Assembly: GCA_947581615.1 (NCBI GenBank)
Contig: CANPVD010000097.1
Coordinates: 1 to 64,000 of the forward strand
Length of the DNA: 64,000 nucleotides
Direction: 5' to 3'
Source: Candidatus Humimonas hydrogenitrophica
GTDB lineage: Bacteria; Gemmatimonadota; Gemmatimonadetes; Palauibacterales; Palauibacteraceae
Part shown: one piece after another, positions 8,575 to 17,482 of the stretch
Numbering within the stretch: position 1 is the first letter of the stretch
Layout of the letters: every line of letters starts with the position of its first letter
Notes under the pieces: model-generated
Databases searched by the model: none
What the model was told of the DNA's origin: nothing
What the model saw: only the letters and a program-made list of their open reading frames with translations
Translations under genes and position numbers: made by a program

Positions 8575-9123
8575 TCAGCGCAGGATCAGGGCACGCGCGA
8601 CGAAGGGGGCCAGGAAGAGCAGATTGTGCAGCTCCGCCACCACCGACGCGCCCAGGTGCTCGTTCACGAGCTCGAGGTTCGGGTCGAAGGAGCCGCGCGG
8701 GAGCCAGCGCGGGATCTCGGCCAGGAAGCGCCCGTACGGCTCCCCGTACAGCTCCTCCAGCACGCCCTCCTCGTACCGAACGACCACGGCGTACACGGCC
8801 AGGAACCAGACCGCCGTCGGCACGACGAGCCACAAGAGGCCCGAGGTGGCCACCAGCCCCGCCCCGATCAGCGTGTTGCCCCAGTAGATCGGATTCCGGA
8901 TGCGGCGGTAGGGACCCGAACGGGTCAGCGTGGTGTCGATCCGCAGCCGGTAATGCAGGTGCTGCTGGGCCCATACTCTCAGGAACACGCCGCACGCGAA
9001 CAGGCCGAGCCCCAGTGACCAGCACAGGTACGGGCGCTCCACCTTGCCTGCCGTCGCGAACAGCGCGAACAGCAGGGGCGGAGCCACGAGCCAGCCTCGG
9101 AAGCGGTAGAAGAAGTGTTTCAC
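8575..9123 (-). CDS. isoprenylcysteine carboxyl methyltransferase-like membrane protein
   Basis: About 182 residues with four hydrophobic segments and the NPIYWGN motif (in RIRNPIYWGN) typical of the ICMT/PEMT family of membrane methyltransferases that use S-adenosylmethionine. A downstream RYEEGVLEELYGEPY segment matches the family's conserved E-x-x-L-x-x-x-F/Y-G-x-x-Y pattern. In bacteria the substrate is usually unknown. The likely start is GTG 9123; no strong ribosome site is seen. The gene is divergent from, and nearly touching, the MetF-like gene. Confidence 0.8.
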   Translation of the reverse strand: MKHFFYRFRGWLVAPPLLFALFATAGKVERPYLCWSLGLGLFACGVFLRVWAQQHLHYRLRIDTTLTRSGPYRRIRNPIYWGNTLIGAGLVATSGLLWLVVPTAVWFLAVYAVVVRYEEGVLEELYGEPYGRFLAEIPRWLPRGSFDPNLELVNEHLGASVVAELHNLLFLAPFVARALILR

Positions 9124-9186
9124 CCTGGGTGCTCGCCGGAGGTCTCTCGACGGAGGGACGCGTGGACGACTAAGTTGCGCGCCAAG

Positions 9187-10062
9187 ATGGTCACCCCGGA
9201 GCCCGAACGACAGAGCCGCTTCCTGGACCGGCTGAGGCAGCCCGAGCCGCTCGTGGCCGCCGAGTTGCGTCCGCCGCCCGCCGATCTCTCCTCCGCCGAC
9301 GGCATGGAGAGCTGGATCGATCTGCACCACGCCCTGCGGCGTCTGGTGCGGCGGGACACGGCGGTGTTCCTCACCGACGACGCGATCGGCGAGCGCGAGG
9401 AGGAGAACCTCCGCCACCTGGTCACGAATCTCGCGGGAGACGTTCCGAAGCAGCGCCTGGTGCCCTTCCTGACGTGCAAGCACCCGCTGTCGTACTGCCT
9501 GCGCTACGCGGACCGGGCGGCCTCCCAGGGGATCGAGGCCCTGGTGGTCCTGGGCGGGGACACGACGGCCGGTCCGCCGCGCTGTCTGCCGCACGCCTTC
9601 CTCCTCCGCCAGGAGATCCGGCGTCGCGTGCCGGGACTCACGCTGGGAGGATGGACGAATCCCCATCGGGATCCGGCCGAGCAGGTGCGATTCCTCCTGG
9701 ACGGGGCATTCACGGGAGAGTTCTACCTGAGCCAGGTGGTGTCCCACCACAGCGCGCGCCGCGTGGAGGCCTTCGTCCGGGAGGCGCTCAGACGCGGCCT
9801 CGAGCTTCCGGGCGTGTTCGGGGTGTTCTACTACCGGAGCGCCAATCCCTCCACCCTGTCCGCGCTGTCACGGTTCTTCCCGGTGCCGGCCGAGGAGGTG
9901 ACGCGGGAGTTCCAGCGCGGCGACACGGCCGAGGAAATCTGCGCGCGGTCGATCCGAGCCCTGCGCGCCGCCGGTGCCCGGCACGTATACGTCAGCAATC
10001 TGGGCCATCGCAGGGCGCCCGAGCGCCTGGAGGGAATCCTGGAGGCGCTGGGAGCGGACTGA
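9187..10062 (+). CDS. methylenetetrahydrofolate reductase-like TIM-barrel protein
   Basis: The 291-residue product resembles MetF. It has an N-terminal AAELRPPP strand holding the catalytic-type glutamate, LVPFLTCKHPL, an LVVLGGDTT strand corresponding to the LRGD flavin/folate-binding region, GGWTNPHRDP, and a C-terminal region with SRFFPVPAEE and a final YVSNLGH. MetF reduces methylene-THF to methyl-THF. The sequence is divergent, so substrate is uncertain. Start choice is weak: ATG 9187 has no good ribosome site, and an in-frame GTG at 9115 would overlap the divergent gene. Confidence 0.65.
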   Translation: MVTPEPERQSRFLDRLRQPEPLVAAELRPPPADLSSADGMESWIDLHHALRRLVRRDTAVFLTDDAIGEREEENLRHLVTNLAGDVPKQRLVPFLTCKHPLSYCLRYADRAASQGIEALVVLGGDTTAGPPRCLPHAFLLRQEIRRRVPGLTLGGWTNPHRDPAEQVRFLLDGAFTGEFYLSQVVSHHSARRVEAFVREALRRGLELPGVFGVFYYRSANPSTLSALSRFFPVPAEEVTREFQRGDTAEEICARSIRALRAAGARHVYVSNLGHRRAPERLEGILEALGAD

Positions 10063-10111
10063 GGCCGTGTCCGCCCCCCCTCCCTCCCCTCTCCGGCGAC
10101 CTCCGACGCCG

Positions 10112-10816
10112 CTACGCTCCGGCCGCGCCGTCGCCCGCCGAATCCACGACGCGGGCCGAGTCGATCGCATCCAGCTTCGGGAAGGAATCCTCCAGGTAGC
10201 GGTTGCCCTCGCGCTGAATGAGGCCCTGGTCGGGCCCCTGGCCGCGCGGGGCGCCCTCCCCGTATCCAGCGTACAGCGAGTCGACCGCCGCCATGCCGTC
10301 GACCACCTCTCCGAAGGGGGCGAAGCCCATGCCGTCCAGGCGGCTGTTGTCGGTGAGGTTCACGAACACCTGGGTCGTCCGGGTGTCGGGCCCCGCGGCA
10401 GCGAACGCCAGCGTCCCGCGAGTGTTGCTCTTGCGCACCGGGTCGTCGCGGATCGGTCGACCGCGCCAGCGCGCCGAGACCGCCGGGTCTCCCGAGATTC
10501 CGAACTGGGCCACGAAACCTGGCAGGACCCGGAAGAACCTGTTCCCATCGTAATAGCCGGCCCGCACGAGCTCGTAGAAGCGGTCGGCGCCCCTCGGCGC
10601 CCAGGCCCGGCGGACCTCGACGATGAAGTCGCCGGCGCTCGTCGCGAACCGTACCCGGAAGCTGTCCGGGGCCGAGGCGCGCGCGCCCGCCCCGGTGTCC
10701 GCCGAGCCCTCGCCGGCCGAGGCCTTCCCACCGGCGCCCCGGCACCCCAGCAGCGTGAGGCCCACCAGCCCGCCCAGGCTTCCGATCACCCGCCATCGTC
10801 GTGTGGCTCGCAGCAC
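10112..10816 (-). CDS. cyclophilin-type peptidyl-prolyl isomerase, lipoprotein
   Basis: A 234-residue product beginning at GTG 10816 behind GGAGG, with a lipoprotein signal (LTLLGC, Cys about 25), a short Ala/Gly linker, then a cyclophilin domain (about 55-205). Family motifs are FYELVRAGYYDGNRFFRVLPGFVAQFG (split here as FYELVRAGYYDG and FFRVLPGFVAQFG) and TQVFVNLTDN. The arginine and Gln-Phe typical of the active site are present (FFRV, AQFG). It should speed proline isomerisation during periplasmic protein folding. The longer frame upstream is not needed. Confidence 0.88.
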   Translation of the reverse strand: MLRATRRWRVIGSLGGLVGLTLLGCRGAGGKASAGEGSADTGAGARASAPDSFRVRFATSAGDFIVEVRRAWAPRGADRFYELVRAGYYDGNRFFRVLPGFVAQFGISGDPAVSARWRGRPIRDDPVRKSNTRGTLAFAAAGPDTRTTQVFVNLTDNSRLDGMGFAPFGEVVDGMAAVDSLYAGYGEGAPRGQGPDQGLIQREGNRYLEDSFPKLDAIDSARVVDSAGDGAAGA

Positions 10817-11012
10817 GTTCGCGCCTCCATCCGTGGATCCGTCCGTTCGATCACCCGGTCGTCGCCGAGCCTCAAGCTGGAGGAGGCCAGCCTCGCCGTC
10901 CAGGGTCGGCGCGCCCCGGGGAGACCAACGTCCGGCGCGGGCCCGCTGTATGTTCGGGAGAGGAGGACCGGCACGCATACGGAAGGGGCTCGCGCACAGG
11001 AGGCGCCACCAC

Positions 11013-11630
11013 GTGGAGCACGCCGGCGACGGCCGTCGGCCCCCGTCCGGGGACGCGCCCGACGACGGGCGGCTGGTGGCGCGGGTCCAGGAGGGCGATG
11101 GAGACGCTTTCGACACGCTCGTGCGTCGCCACATGCGCCGCGCGTTCTCGATCGCTTTCCGGCTGCTCGAGAACCGGGCCGATGCGGAAGACCTCGTCCA
11201 GGAGGCCTTCCTGGCCGCCCTGAAGGGCATCGACAGCTTCGAGCCCGGACGCCCCTTCGGCCCGTGGCTGTTCCGGATCGTGGTGAACCGCGGCCTGAAC
11301 GCGAGGAAGGCCCGCTCCCTCCGTCGGACGGAGGCCCTGCCGATCGACGTGATCGCGCGCGCGCCGCCGCCCGACCGCGACGCGGAGCGCGCCGAGCTGC
11401 ACGACGCCCTGGCGGGGGCCCTGGAGCGGCTGGACGGGCAGCGCGGAGCCATCGTGCGGCTCCACGAGCTCGAGGGTTTCACCAGCCCCGAGATCGCGGC
11501 GATGCTCGAGCTGGCCGAGGGCACCGTGCGCTGGCACCTGCACCAGGCGCGCGCGGAGCTCCGGGAGGTGCTCGGAGCGTTCGGGCGGAACGCGGCCGGG
11601 GAGACAAGCATCGAGGAGAGGAAGCCATGA
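11013..11630 (+). CDS. ECF RNA polymerase sigma factor
   Basis: A 205-residue extracytoplasmic-function sigma factor starting at GTG 11013 with AGGAGG ten bases upstream. Region 2 runs about 20-90 (AFDTLVRRHM, AEDLVQEAFLAAL, PWLFRIVVNRGLNARK) and region 4 about 125-185 (helix-turn-helix in FTSPEIAAMLELAEGTVRWHLHQ). It overlaps the next gene by four bases (ATGA), so the pair is translationally coupled. This is the standard layout for a sigma factor with its membrane regulator. Target promoters cannot be deduced from this window. Confidence 0.93.
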   Translation: MEHAGDGRRPPSGDAPDDGRLVARVQEGDGDAFDTLVRRHMRRAFSIAFRLLENRADAEDLVQEAFLAALKGIDSFEPGRPFGPWLFRIVVNRGLNARKARSLRRTEALPIDVIARAPPPDRDAERAELHDALAGALERLDGQRGAIVRLHELEGFTSPEIAAMLELAEGTVRWHLHQARAELREVLGAFGRNAAGETSIEERKP

Positions 11631-12082
11631 CCGAGGAGAGGGAGACCGGTACGGGGAGCGGAGCCGGCCGGGCCATCCGCGGTACCGTCGACGACGAGCT
11701 CCGTGGCCACCTCCGGCAAAGTGTTCCCCCGCCACCCATGGACGCGGTGGCCTGGAACGACCTCGCGCGCACCATAGGATCGCGAGCCGAGTCCTGCCTG
11801 CGGGCCCGGCGCCGACTGCCCTGGTGGCGGCACGCCTCGCGCTGGGCCCGCGCCGGCATCCCGCTCGCGGCGGCGGCGATCCTCGCCCTGGCACTGCTCG
11901 TGCCCCGGGCGGCGCCGCACGTCGTGCGCCCCACCGCGGCGCGCCTCGGCTCCGCCGCGACATCGACGCCCGTCGGCGCCGGAGTGGCCGCGAGCGACAC
12001 TTCCGTGGATCCAGTGCTGGCCTTTCTCTCCGCCGCCGACGACGGAGAGTCGCTGCTGATGTCGGCCCTCGAGGAGGAGTAG
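11627..12082 (+). CDS. single-pass membrane protein, probable anti-sigma factor
   Basis: 151 residues. The N-terminal half is polar and presumably cytoplasmic (LRGHLRQSVPPPPMDAVAW), one transmembrane helix lies at about 82-99 (AAAAILALALLVP), and the C-terminus is a short acidic periplasmic tail. Position and coupling to the ECF sigma gene imply an anti-sigma role. The zinc-binding HxxxCxxC motif of ZAS-type anti-sigma factors is absent, so it would have to bind the sigma factor by a different fold. No other family is recognised. Confidence 0.6.
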   Translation: MTEERETGTGSGAGRAIRGTVDDELRGHLRQSVPPPPMDAVAWNDLARTIGSRAESCLRARRRLPWWRHASRWARAGIPLAAAAILALALLVPRAAPHVVRPTAARLGSAATSTPVGAGVAASDTSVDPVLAFLSAADDGESLLMSALEEE

Positions 12083-12646
12083 ATGGATGAGCGCGTCCCG
12101 GGCGGCGACCGTGCCGCCCCCGCGAGCGGTCGGGAGTCGCCGCGTCGGGACGGCCGCGGTCGAGTGGTGGCCGGGCTGTTCCTGGCCCTCGCGGTGCTGG
12201 TGGGCCTCCTGGGAGGCATCGTCATCGACCGCGCGCTCCTGGCGCCGCCGGTCGCGGCGGTCGCCGCCGGAACGCCCCTTCCTCCCGCCGACACCGGCGC
12301 GACGGCTCTGGCCCCGGACACGGCGGGTCCGGCTCAGGCAGGCGACACGGCCGTGGCGCCGGAGGCCCCGTCGGGCGGTCGAGTGCTGGCGTGGATGGCC
12401 GACAGCCTGGACCTGAGCCCCGAGCAGAGGGTGCGCATCGCGGCCGTGGTCCGCGACGAGCAGCGGCGGGCCCGCGAGCTCACCGTGCGCGTCAGGCCCC
12501 GGTATCAGCAGGTTCTTCGGCGCACACGGCTCCGGGTGCTCGCCATCCTGACCTCCGAGCAGCGGATCCGGCTCCGGCACCTCCTGGCGGAGCGGCGGGC
12601 GGTTCGAGGTGGCCGGGACTCCACGGCCCGGCGTCGCCGGCCCTGA
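12083..12646 (+). CDS. membrane-anchored Spy/CpxP-like periplasmic protein
   Basis: 187 residues: basic cytoplasmic start, one transmembrane helix at about 27-49 (VVAGLFLALAVLVGLLGGIV), an Ala/Pro/Asp linker, then a helical C-terminal domain (100-185) with LDLSPEQRVRIAAVVRDEQ and ILTSEQRIRLRHLL. These resemble the repeated LTxxQ-type helices of Spy/CpxP/ZraP proteins, which sense or buffer envelope stress. The ATG follows the preceding stop directly, with GAGGAGGAG as ribosome site. It is the third gene of the sigma operon and is likely an accessory sensor. Confidence 0.65.
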   Translation: MDERVPGGDRAAPASGRESPRRDGRGRVVAGLFLALAVLVGLLGGIVIDRALLAPPVAAVAAGTPLPPADTGATALAPDTAGPAQAGDTAVAPEAPSGGRVLAWMADSLDLSPEQRVRIAAVVRDEQRRARELTVRVRPRYQQVLRRTRLRVLAILTSEQRIRLRHLLAERRAVRGGRDSTARRRRP

Positions 12647-12727
12647 CCGAAACGCGCCCGGGCGGAGCGGGTATCCCTCGCCCACTCGTTCAACAAAGGG
12701 GCGATTCCCGGGCACGGAGGCGGCCGG

Positions 12728-13492
12728 ATGCCGGATGAGGGCCAGCGCGAGTCTTCCGACGTTGTGACCGTCGAGAGCCAGCCGATCTTCGACATCGTCG
12801 AGGACACGCTGCTCGACCTGTGGAAGGCGGTGGACGACCTGGCGAGAATCCACGCCCCGCGCCTTCCCTACTACCGCGTCACGATCTTCGGGTCGTCTCG
12901 CATGCGGGAGGGAGACACCATCTACGGCAGCGTGCAGGACCTGGCGCGCGAACTCTCCCTGATGGGCTGCGACATCGTCACCGGGGGCGGACCGGGCCTC
13001 ATGGAGGCGGCCAACCGGGGTGCCGAGGAGGGTGACATCGACAACCGTACGCGATCCTTCGGCCTCAACATCGAGGTCCCGCACGAACAGGAGATCAACC
13101 CCTACGTGGAGAAGGCCTACGTGCACCGAACCTTCTTCACGCGCCTCCACCACTTCGTGCGCCTGTCCAGCGCGTTCGTGGTCGTGCCCGGCGGCATCGG
13201 GACCACACTCGAGGCCCTCATGGTGTGGCAGCTCATGCAGGTCCGCCACATCACCGACCGACCGTTCATCATGCTGGGGACGATGTGGCGCGAGCTGGTG
13301 GCGTGGGGACGACGGTTCATGCTGGACGGCGGCACCCGCCCCCTCGCGGGACCGGGCGACCTGGACCTGCCGCGGTGCGTGGAGAGCGTCGACGAGGCCG
13401 TGGCGATCATTCGCCGCGACCTGGCTCGCGTTCGGGGGGAGGCCGGGACCGACGTGGCGGGCGAGCAAGCTCCGGGTCCCGGGGGAGGGTGA
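12728..13492 (+). CDS. LOG-family protein (Rossmann-fold nucleotide phosphoribohydrolase)
   Basis: The 254-residue protein has the LOG signature: VTIFGSSR near 52, the catalytic-type GGGPGLMEAANRGA near 96-109, and PGGIGTTLEALMVWQ at about 154-168. Family members hydrolyse nucleoside 5'-monophosphates, including cytokinin ribosides, to free base and ribose phosphate. The arginine and PGGxGTxxE residues needed for catalysis are present. ATG 12728 follows GGAGG. It stands alone between the sigma operon and the permease. The Gly/Pro-rich C-terminal tail is not part of the fold. Confidence 0.88.
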   Translation: MPDEGQRESSDVVTVESQPIFDIVEDTLLDLWKAVDDLARIHAPRLPYYRVTIFGSSRMREGDTIYGSVQDLARELSLMGCDIVTGGGPGLMEAANRGAEEGDIDNRTRSFGLNIEVPHEQEINPYVEKAYVHRTFFTRLHHFVRLSSAFVVVPGGIGTTLEALMVWQLMQVRHITDRPFIMLGTMWRELVAWGRRFMLDGGTRPLAGPGDLDLPRCVESVDEAVAIIRRDLARVRGEAGTDVAGEQAPGPGGG

Positions 13493-13880
13493 AACCGTGC
13501 CCCCCTCGATGCCGTAGGAAGGGACGGGCGAGAAGCCGGAGGCAACCCTTTCCGCCCGATTTACGTCCAACCTTCGAATGGGGGCGGGAAACCGCCCGCG
13601 ACATCCGATCGACGGCACACAGCATGGCGAGGTGGACTCGCCGGCGCGCGGCACCCTCCTGTGGCAAGGAACCCAAAGCCACTTCAACGTGGCCAAGTCC
13701 GCGCGCCGGTGGTCCCCTCGTTCCTCTCACGCTCCTCCTCGCCGATCCCGGCGGACACCCCGGCACCGGAACGTTGTCTCGATGGCCCTCGAGGCGCCCG
13801 GCATCCATCCTGCGGCTGCGGGGGTGGCTCCGACCACGGGAGCCAAGCGGGCGAAGCGTCTCGAAGCCGATGGGGACGGC
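13493..13880. other. non-coding or 5' leader stretch
   Basis: No supported gene. A small hairpin (GGGCGG-GAAA-CCGCCC, 13582-13597) lies 90 bases after the LOG gene and may act in termination. The reading frame of the permease is open through the second half, so part of this stretch could be coding if an ATG at 13782 is used. Confidence 0.4.
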
Positions 13881-15194
13881 ATGAGCGAAGAGGACGGTGG
13901 CGGAAACGAGGGCATCGGCTTCCTGGAAGCCACCTCGATTGGCGTCGGGGGGATGGTGGGCGGCGGGATCTTCGCCGTCCTCGGTCTGGCGGTGGAGCTG
14001 GCCGGCGGGGGCACCCCGGTGGCGTTCGTGGTGGCGGGCCTCGTGGCGCTGTTCACGGCCTATTCGTACAGCCGTCTGGCCGTCACTTTCCCGAGCTCGG
14101 GCGGCACCGTCACCTACCTGAACCAGGCGTTCGGGACCGGCACGTTCACGGGCTCTCTCAACGTCCTCCTGTGGATCAGCTACATCGTCATGCTGTCGCT
14201 GTACGCCTTCGCGTTCGGCAGCTACGGCGCCACCTTCTTCCCCGAGGCCTCCAGGGGCCTGTGGACCCACGTCCTGATCAGCGCCGCCGTGGTGGGCATC
14301 GCCGGACTCAACCTCCTGAGCGCCGGCGTGGTGGGCGAGATCGAGGACTGGATCGTAGGCATCAAGGTGCTGATCCTGCTGTTCTTCGTGGCGGTGGGCC
14401 TGGGCGGCATACAGGGGGCGCGCCTGGCCCCGGCTACCTGGAAACCTCCCCTCCAGCTCGCCGCGGGCGGCATGATCATCTTCCTCGCCTACGAGGGCTT
14501 CGAGCTCATCGCGAACACGGCGGGCGACGCGCGTGACGCCGAGCGGACGATCCCGAGGGCCCTGTTCGCCTCCGTCGGCTTCGTGATCATCCTGTACGTG
14601 CTGGTGGCGGCGGTCACGGTCGGAAACCTGCCGGTCCACCAGATCGTGCAGGCCAGGGACTACGCCCTCGCCGCGGCCGCCCGGCCCTTCCTGGGCCAGT
14701 TCGGCTTCACCCTGATCGCGGTGGCGGCCATGCTGTCCACGGCGTCGGCCATCAACGCCACGTTGTACGGATCGGCCCGTCTCAGCTACATCGTGGCCAA
14801 GGACGGCGAGCTGCCGAAGGTCCTGGAGAAGAAGGTGTGGCAGCGGCCGGTCGAGGGGCTCCTGATCACGGCCGTTGCCACGCTGGTGGTCGCCAACCTG
14901 CTCGACCTGTCCAGCATCTCGACCGTGGGAAGCGCCGGCTTCCTGCTCGTGTTCGCCGCAGTGAACGCGGCCAACCTCAGGCTGTCCGACAGGACCGGGG
15001 CGCGTCGCTGGATCGCGTGGACGGGGCTGGCGGGTTGCCTGGCGGCCCTGGCAGCGCTGCTGTGGGAGACCCTGACCACCTCCCCCGCCCACCTGTGGAT
15101 CCTGGCCGGCCTCGTGGTGCTGTCTGTGGCGATCGAGACGGGCTACCGGGCCGCCAGCGGCCGGACCATCCACATCCGGCTCGGCGGCAGCTGA
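13881..15194 (+). CDS. APC-superfamily amino acid permease
   Basis: 437 residues with about twelve transmembrane helices. The first helix holds the substrate-binding glycines (SIGVGGMVGGGIFAVLG, about residues 15-31), and helix 6 has FLAYEGFELIANTAGD. These are the unwound-helix motifs of amino acid/polyamine/organocation transporters, which import amino acids with a cation or by exchange; the substrate is unknown. ATG 13881 is preceded by GGGGA. An in-frame ATG at 13782 would add 33 polar residues but lacks a ribosome site. Confidence 0.87.
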   Translation: MSEEDGGGNEGIGFLEATSIGVGGMVGGGIFAVLGLAVELAGGGTPVAFVVAGLVALFTAYSYSRLAVTFPSSGGTVTYLNQAFGTGTFTGSLNVLLWISYIVMLSLYAFAFGSYGATFFPEASRGLWTHVLISAAVVGIAGLNLLSAGVVGEIEDWIVGIKVLILLFFVAVGLGGIQGARLAPATWKPPLQLAAGGMIIFLAYEGFELIANTAGDARDAERTIPRALFASVGFVIILYVLVAAVTVGNLPVHQIVQARDYALAAAARPFLGQFGFTLIAVAAMLSTASAINATLYGSARLSYIVAKDGELPKVLEKKVWQRPVEGLLITAVATLVVANLLDLSSISTVGSAGFLLVFAAVNAANLRLSDRTGARRWIAWTGLAGCLAALAALLWETLTTSPAHLWILAGLVVLSVAIETGYRAASGRTIHIRLGGS

Positions 15195-15237
15195 GATCGC
15201 CCACGGGGGCCCGCCCGCCCCCGGTTCTGGAGAAGCG

Positions 15238-16350
15238 TCAGATGTAGCGGTCGACGGCCGGAAGCAGGGCACGAACCGATGCCGGGCGCGCGCCGGGCGC
15301 CATCAGCTCGCGCACACGGTGGGGAGCCGGCCAGGCCTCCGGAGCGTGCGGCGCCGCGATCCAGCGCATGCGGGGCATCGCCGGAGCGGCGGGAAGCGCG
15401 GGCGGCGCGAAGGTGCGCGCCCCACCGTCCCGCACGCGGAACCAGCGCGCCGACCGGTTCCCGGACGCCGACCGTTCGGGCAGGTCGACGGTGACCGTCT
15501 GCCGCTTTCCCTTGCGAATCACGGTCACGGCGAGCGCTCCCTTGTCGGCGGAGTGGACCGCCTCGACCACGTCGCCGGGATCCTCGACCGGCTTGCCCGC
15601 CACCGAGACGATGACGTCGCCGGCCTTCAGCCCCGCCTTCTCCGCCGCCGAGCCTTCGGTCACCTCGCTGATGAGCGCGCCGTGTCCGTCGCTGACCCCG
15701 AAGTAGTCGCCCAGCTGTTTGCCGAGGGGCTGCAGCAACACGCCCAGCCGGCCCTGCCCCCCGAACGAGAACAGCAACTCCCGACCTCCGCCCGGAGCGC
15801 TGAAGACCTCGCCGCGTAAGCTTCGCCGCATCTCCCGTCCGGCGCTGTCCATCCTGACCCGCACGCTATCCATCGTCTCGCGCAGCCTCTGGCGGGTGCT
15901 GTCGTCGATGACCTTCCGCATGCGAATGCGGATGTCTCCGTCGGGCCCGCCCGACCAGCTGAAGCCGGGCCGCTCGCCGATGCGAACCCGGGCCTCGTGG
16001 GACGAGCCGTTGCGCACGTAGGCGAGCGTGACCTCCCGCCCGGGGGGCGTCTCGCCCACCATCCGCGTGAGGGCCGCGACGCTCTCCACCCGCTGTCCAT
16101 CGAACGAGGTGATGACATCGTCCTTCTGGAGCGCGGCGGCCTGGGCCGGCGAGCTGTCGGCCACCGATTCCACCCGCGCCCCGCGCACGGCGGGCAGGTG
16201 GAGCCGGGCGGCCGAAGCGCTGTCCACATCCGCGACCTGGACGCCCAGGAAGCCGGCGGCCTGGGGGGCGGGGGCGGCGCGAACCGCCTTCGGAGCCAGA
16301 ACGGCGGCCACGAGGGCGAGCGCGAGAGCGGTGTCTCTGGCGAGTCTCAT
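15238..16350 (-). CDS. exported protein with two PDZ domains
   Basis: 370 residues with a signal peptide ending near AAPAPQ (about 30). The first PDZ domain is about 35-125 (GFLGVQVADV ... KDDVITSFDGQRVES). A charged linker with repeated RMDSAGREMRRSL-like helices follows, and a second PDZ is about 205-295 (LGVLLQPLG, EKAGLKAGDVIVSVAGKPVEDPGDV). There is no protease triad, so it is a PDZ-only adaptor in the periplasm, perhaps binding C-terminal peptides or partner proteases. Two ATGs lie six bases apart; GGAGG spacing favours 16350. Confidence 0.85.
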   Translation of the reverse strand: MRLARDTALALALVAAVLAPKAVRAAPAPQAAGFLGVQVADVDSASAARLHLPAVRGARVESVADSSPAQAAALQKDDVITSFDGQRVESVAALTRMVGETPPGREVTLAYVRNGSSHEARVRIGERPGFSWSGGPDGDIRIRMRKVIDDSTRQRLRETMDSVRVRMDSAGREMRRSLRGEVFSAPGGGRELLFSFGGQGRLGVLLQPLGKQLGDYFGVSDGHGALISEVTEGSAAEKAGLKAGDVIVSVAGKPVEDPGDVVEAVHSADKGALAVTVIRKGKRQTVTVDLPERSASGNRSARWFRVRDGGARTFAPPALPAAPAMPRMRWIAAPHAPEAWPAPHRVRELMAPGARPASVRALLPAVDRYI

Positions 16351-16534
16351 CGGCATCCTCCGGGGTGAGCGCCCGCGCCACGCGGTCCGGAGCGGCTGGC
16401 GGGCCAGGCTGTGCTCGCTGCTTCCGGACGTTCGACAGGCCCCGGGCGTGGAAGGGTTGCCCGCCTGTTCGGTCGGCGAAAGAACGACCGGGCCCGCTGC
16501 CGACCCGCCGCGCCCGGGCGTCGGAGACTCGCGG

Positions 16535-17482
16535 TCAGGCCGCCGGAGACCCCGCCGCCAGAGCACGGAGCGGAAGCTGCACGTCGACGGCGGCGGCCAG
16601 CGACTCGAAGCTGGCGGACCCGGTCCCGAACAGCTCTCCGTCGCCGTTCCAGGGCAGGTCCGGCTCCGCGTCCACGTCCACCCGCCGGCCCCGGGTCCAC
16701 CTGACGGCGGGGTCATCCAGGTGGCGCCCCCTTAGCGCTCGCACGATCACGCGCAGGAGGGCCGGGAGCGGGACGGCGTCCAGCACGAGCACGTCCAGGA
16801 GACCGTCGTCGGTCCGGGCGCCCGGCGCCATCGGGATGCCTCCCCCGAAGCGCGGCCCGTTGGCCACCAGGACCGCGAGCCCCTCGCGGATCGGCAGCCT
16901 CGCTCCGTCGACCGTCACCTCGAGGCGCCACCCGCGTCGGGCGACGATCTCGTCGAGGGCCGCCCGCAGGTACACGTGACGCCCCCACACCCGGCGTCGG
17001 CGCGGCGTGATCCGCTCCGCGATCCGACCCGCGAACCCGCCCATGGCGAAGTTGGCCACCCGGAATCCCTCCAGGCCCGTGACCCCGACGAGGTCGAGCG
17101 GGCCCGGCGCGCCGCCGTCCAGCAGCGCCAGGGCGGCCTCCGGATCGGACGGGATCCCGAGCGCGCATGCCAGGTCGTTCCCCGTGCCGAGCGGCACCAG
17201 CGCCAGACGCGGCGCCGGTTCGGTACCGCCTCGTCCGGCGAGCCCGTTCACGGCCTCGTGGAGCGTGCCGTCGCCGCCGGCGATGATGAGCGTGCGGGCG
17301 CCGGCCGTCGCGGCATCCCGCGCCAATCGGGCGGCATCTCCGGGTCCGGAGGTGACGAGCACCTCGTCCGCTCCGGCCCGCTCGAACGAGCGGGCGAGAT
17401 CGAGCCGCCGGCGTGCCCCGGGCGCGACCGGGTTGAGGATGGCGACCCTGGGATGGGGGGCGGGAGACCGCCCTCGGGTCAC
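16535..17482 (-). CDS. diacylglycerol/lipid kinase family protein (YegS-like)
   Basis: 315 residues with the DAGK catalytic signature IIAGGDGTLHEAVNG (GGDGT 69-73), LVPLGTGNDLA near 100, and the C-terminal beta-sandwich region ending VDVDAEPDLPWNGDGE. Such soluble kinases use ATP to phosphorylate diacylglycerol, sphingosine-like or related lipids at the inner membrane face. The GTG start at 17482 overlaps the stop of the upstream helicase gene by four bases (GTGA), so it is read as the last gene of the addB-addA-like operon; the functional link is not obvious. Confidence 0.88.
   Translation of the reverse strand: MTRGRSPAPHPRVAILNPVAPGARRRLDLARSFERAGADEVLVTSGPGDAARLARDAATAGARTLIIAGGDGTLHEAVNGLAGRGGTEPAPRLALVPLGTGNDLACALGIPSDPEAALALLDGGAPGPLDLVGVTGLEGFRVANFAMGGFAGRIAERITPRRRRVWGRHVYLRAALDEIVARRGWRLEVTVDGARLPIREGLAVLVANGPRFGGGIPMAPGARTDDGLLDVLVLDAVPLPALLRVIVRALRGRHLDDPAVRWTRGRRVDVDAEPDLPWNGDGELFGTGSASFESLAAAVDVQLPLRALAAGSPAA

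Noticed and set aside
10112-13696. 1194-codon minus frame running through the sigma operon
   Set aside because: Only the last 234 residues (the cyclophilin) have family features; the rest is antisense to sigma, anti-sigma and LOG genes.
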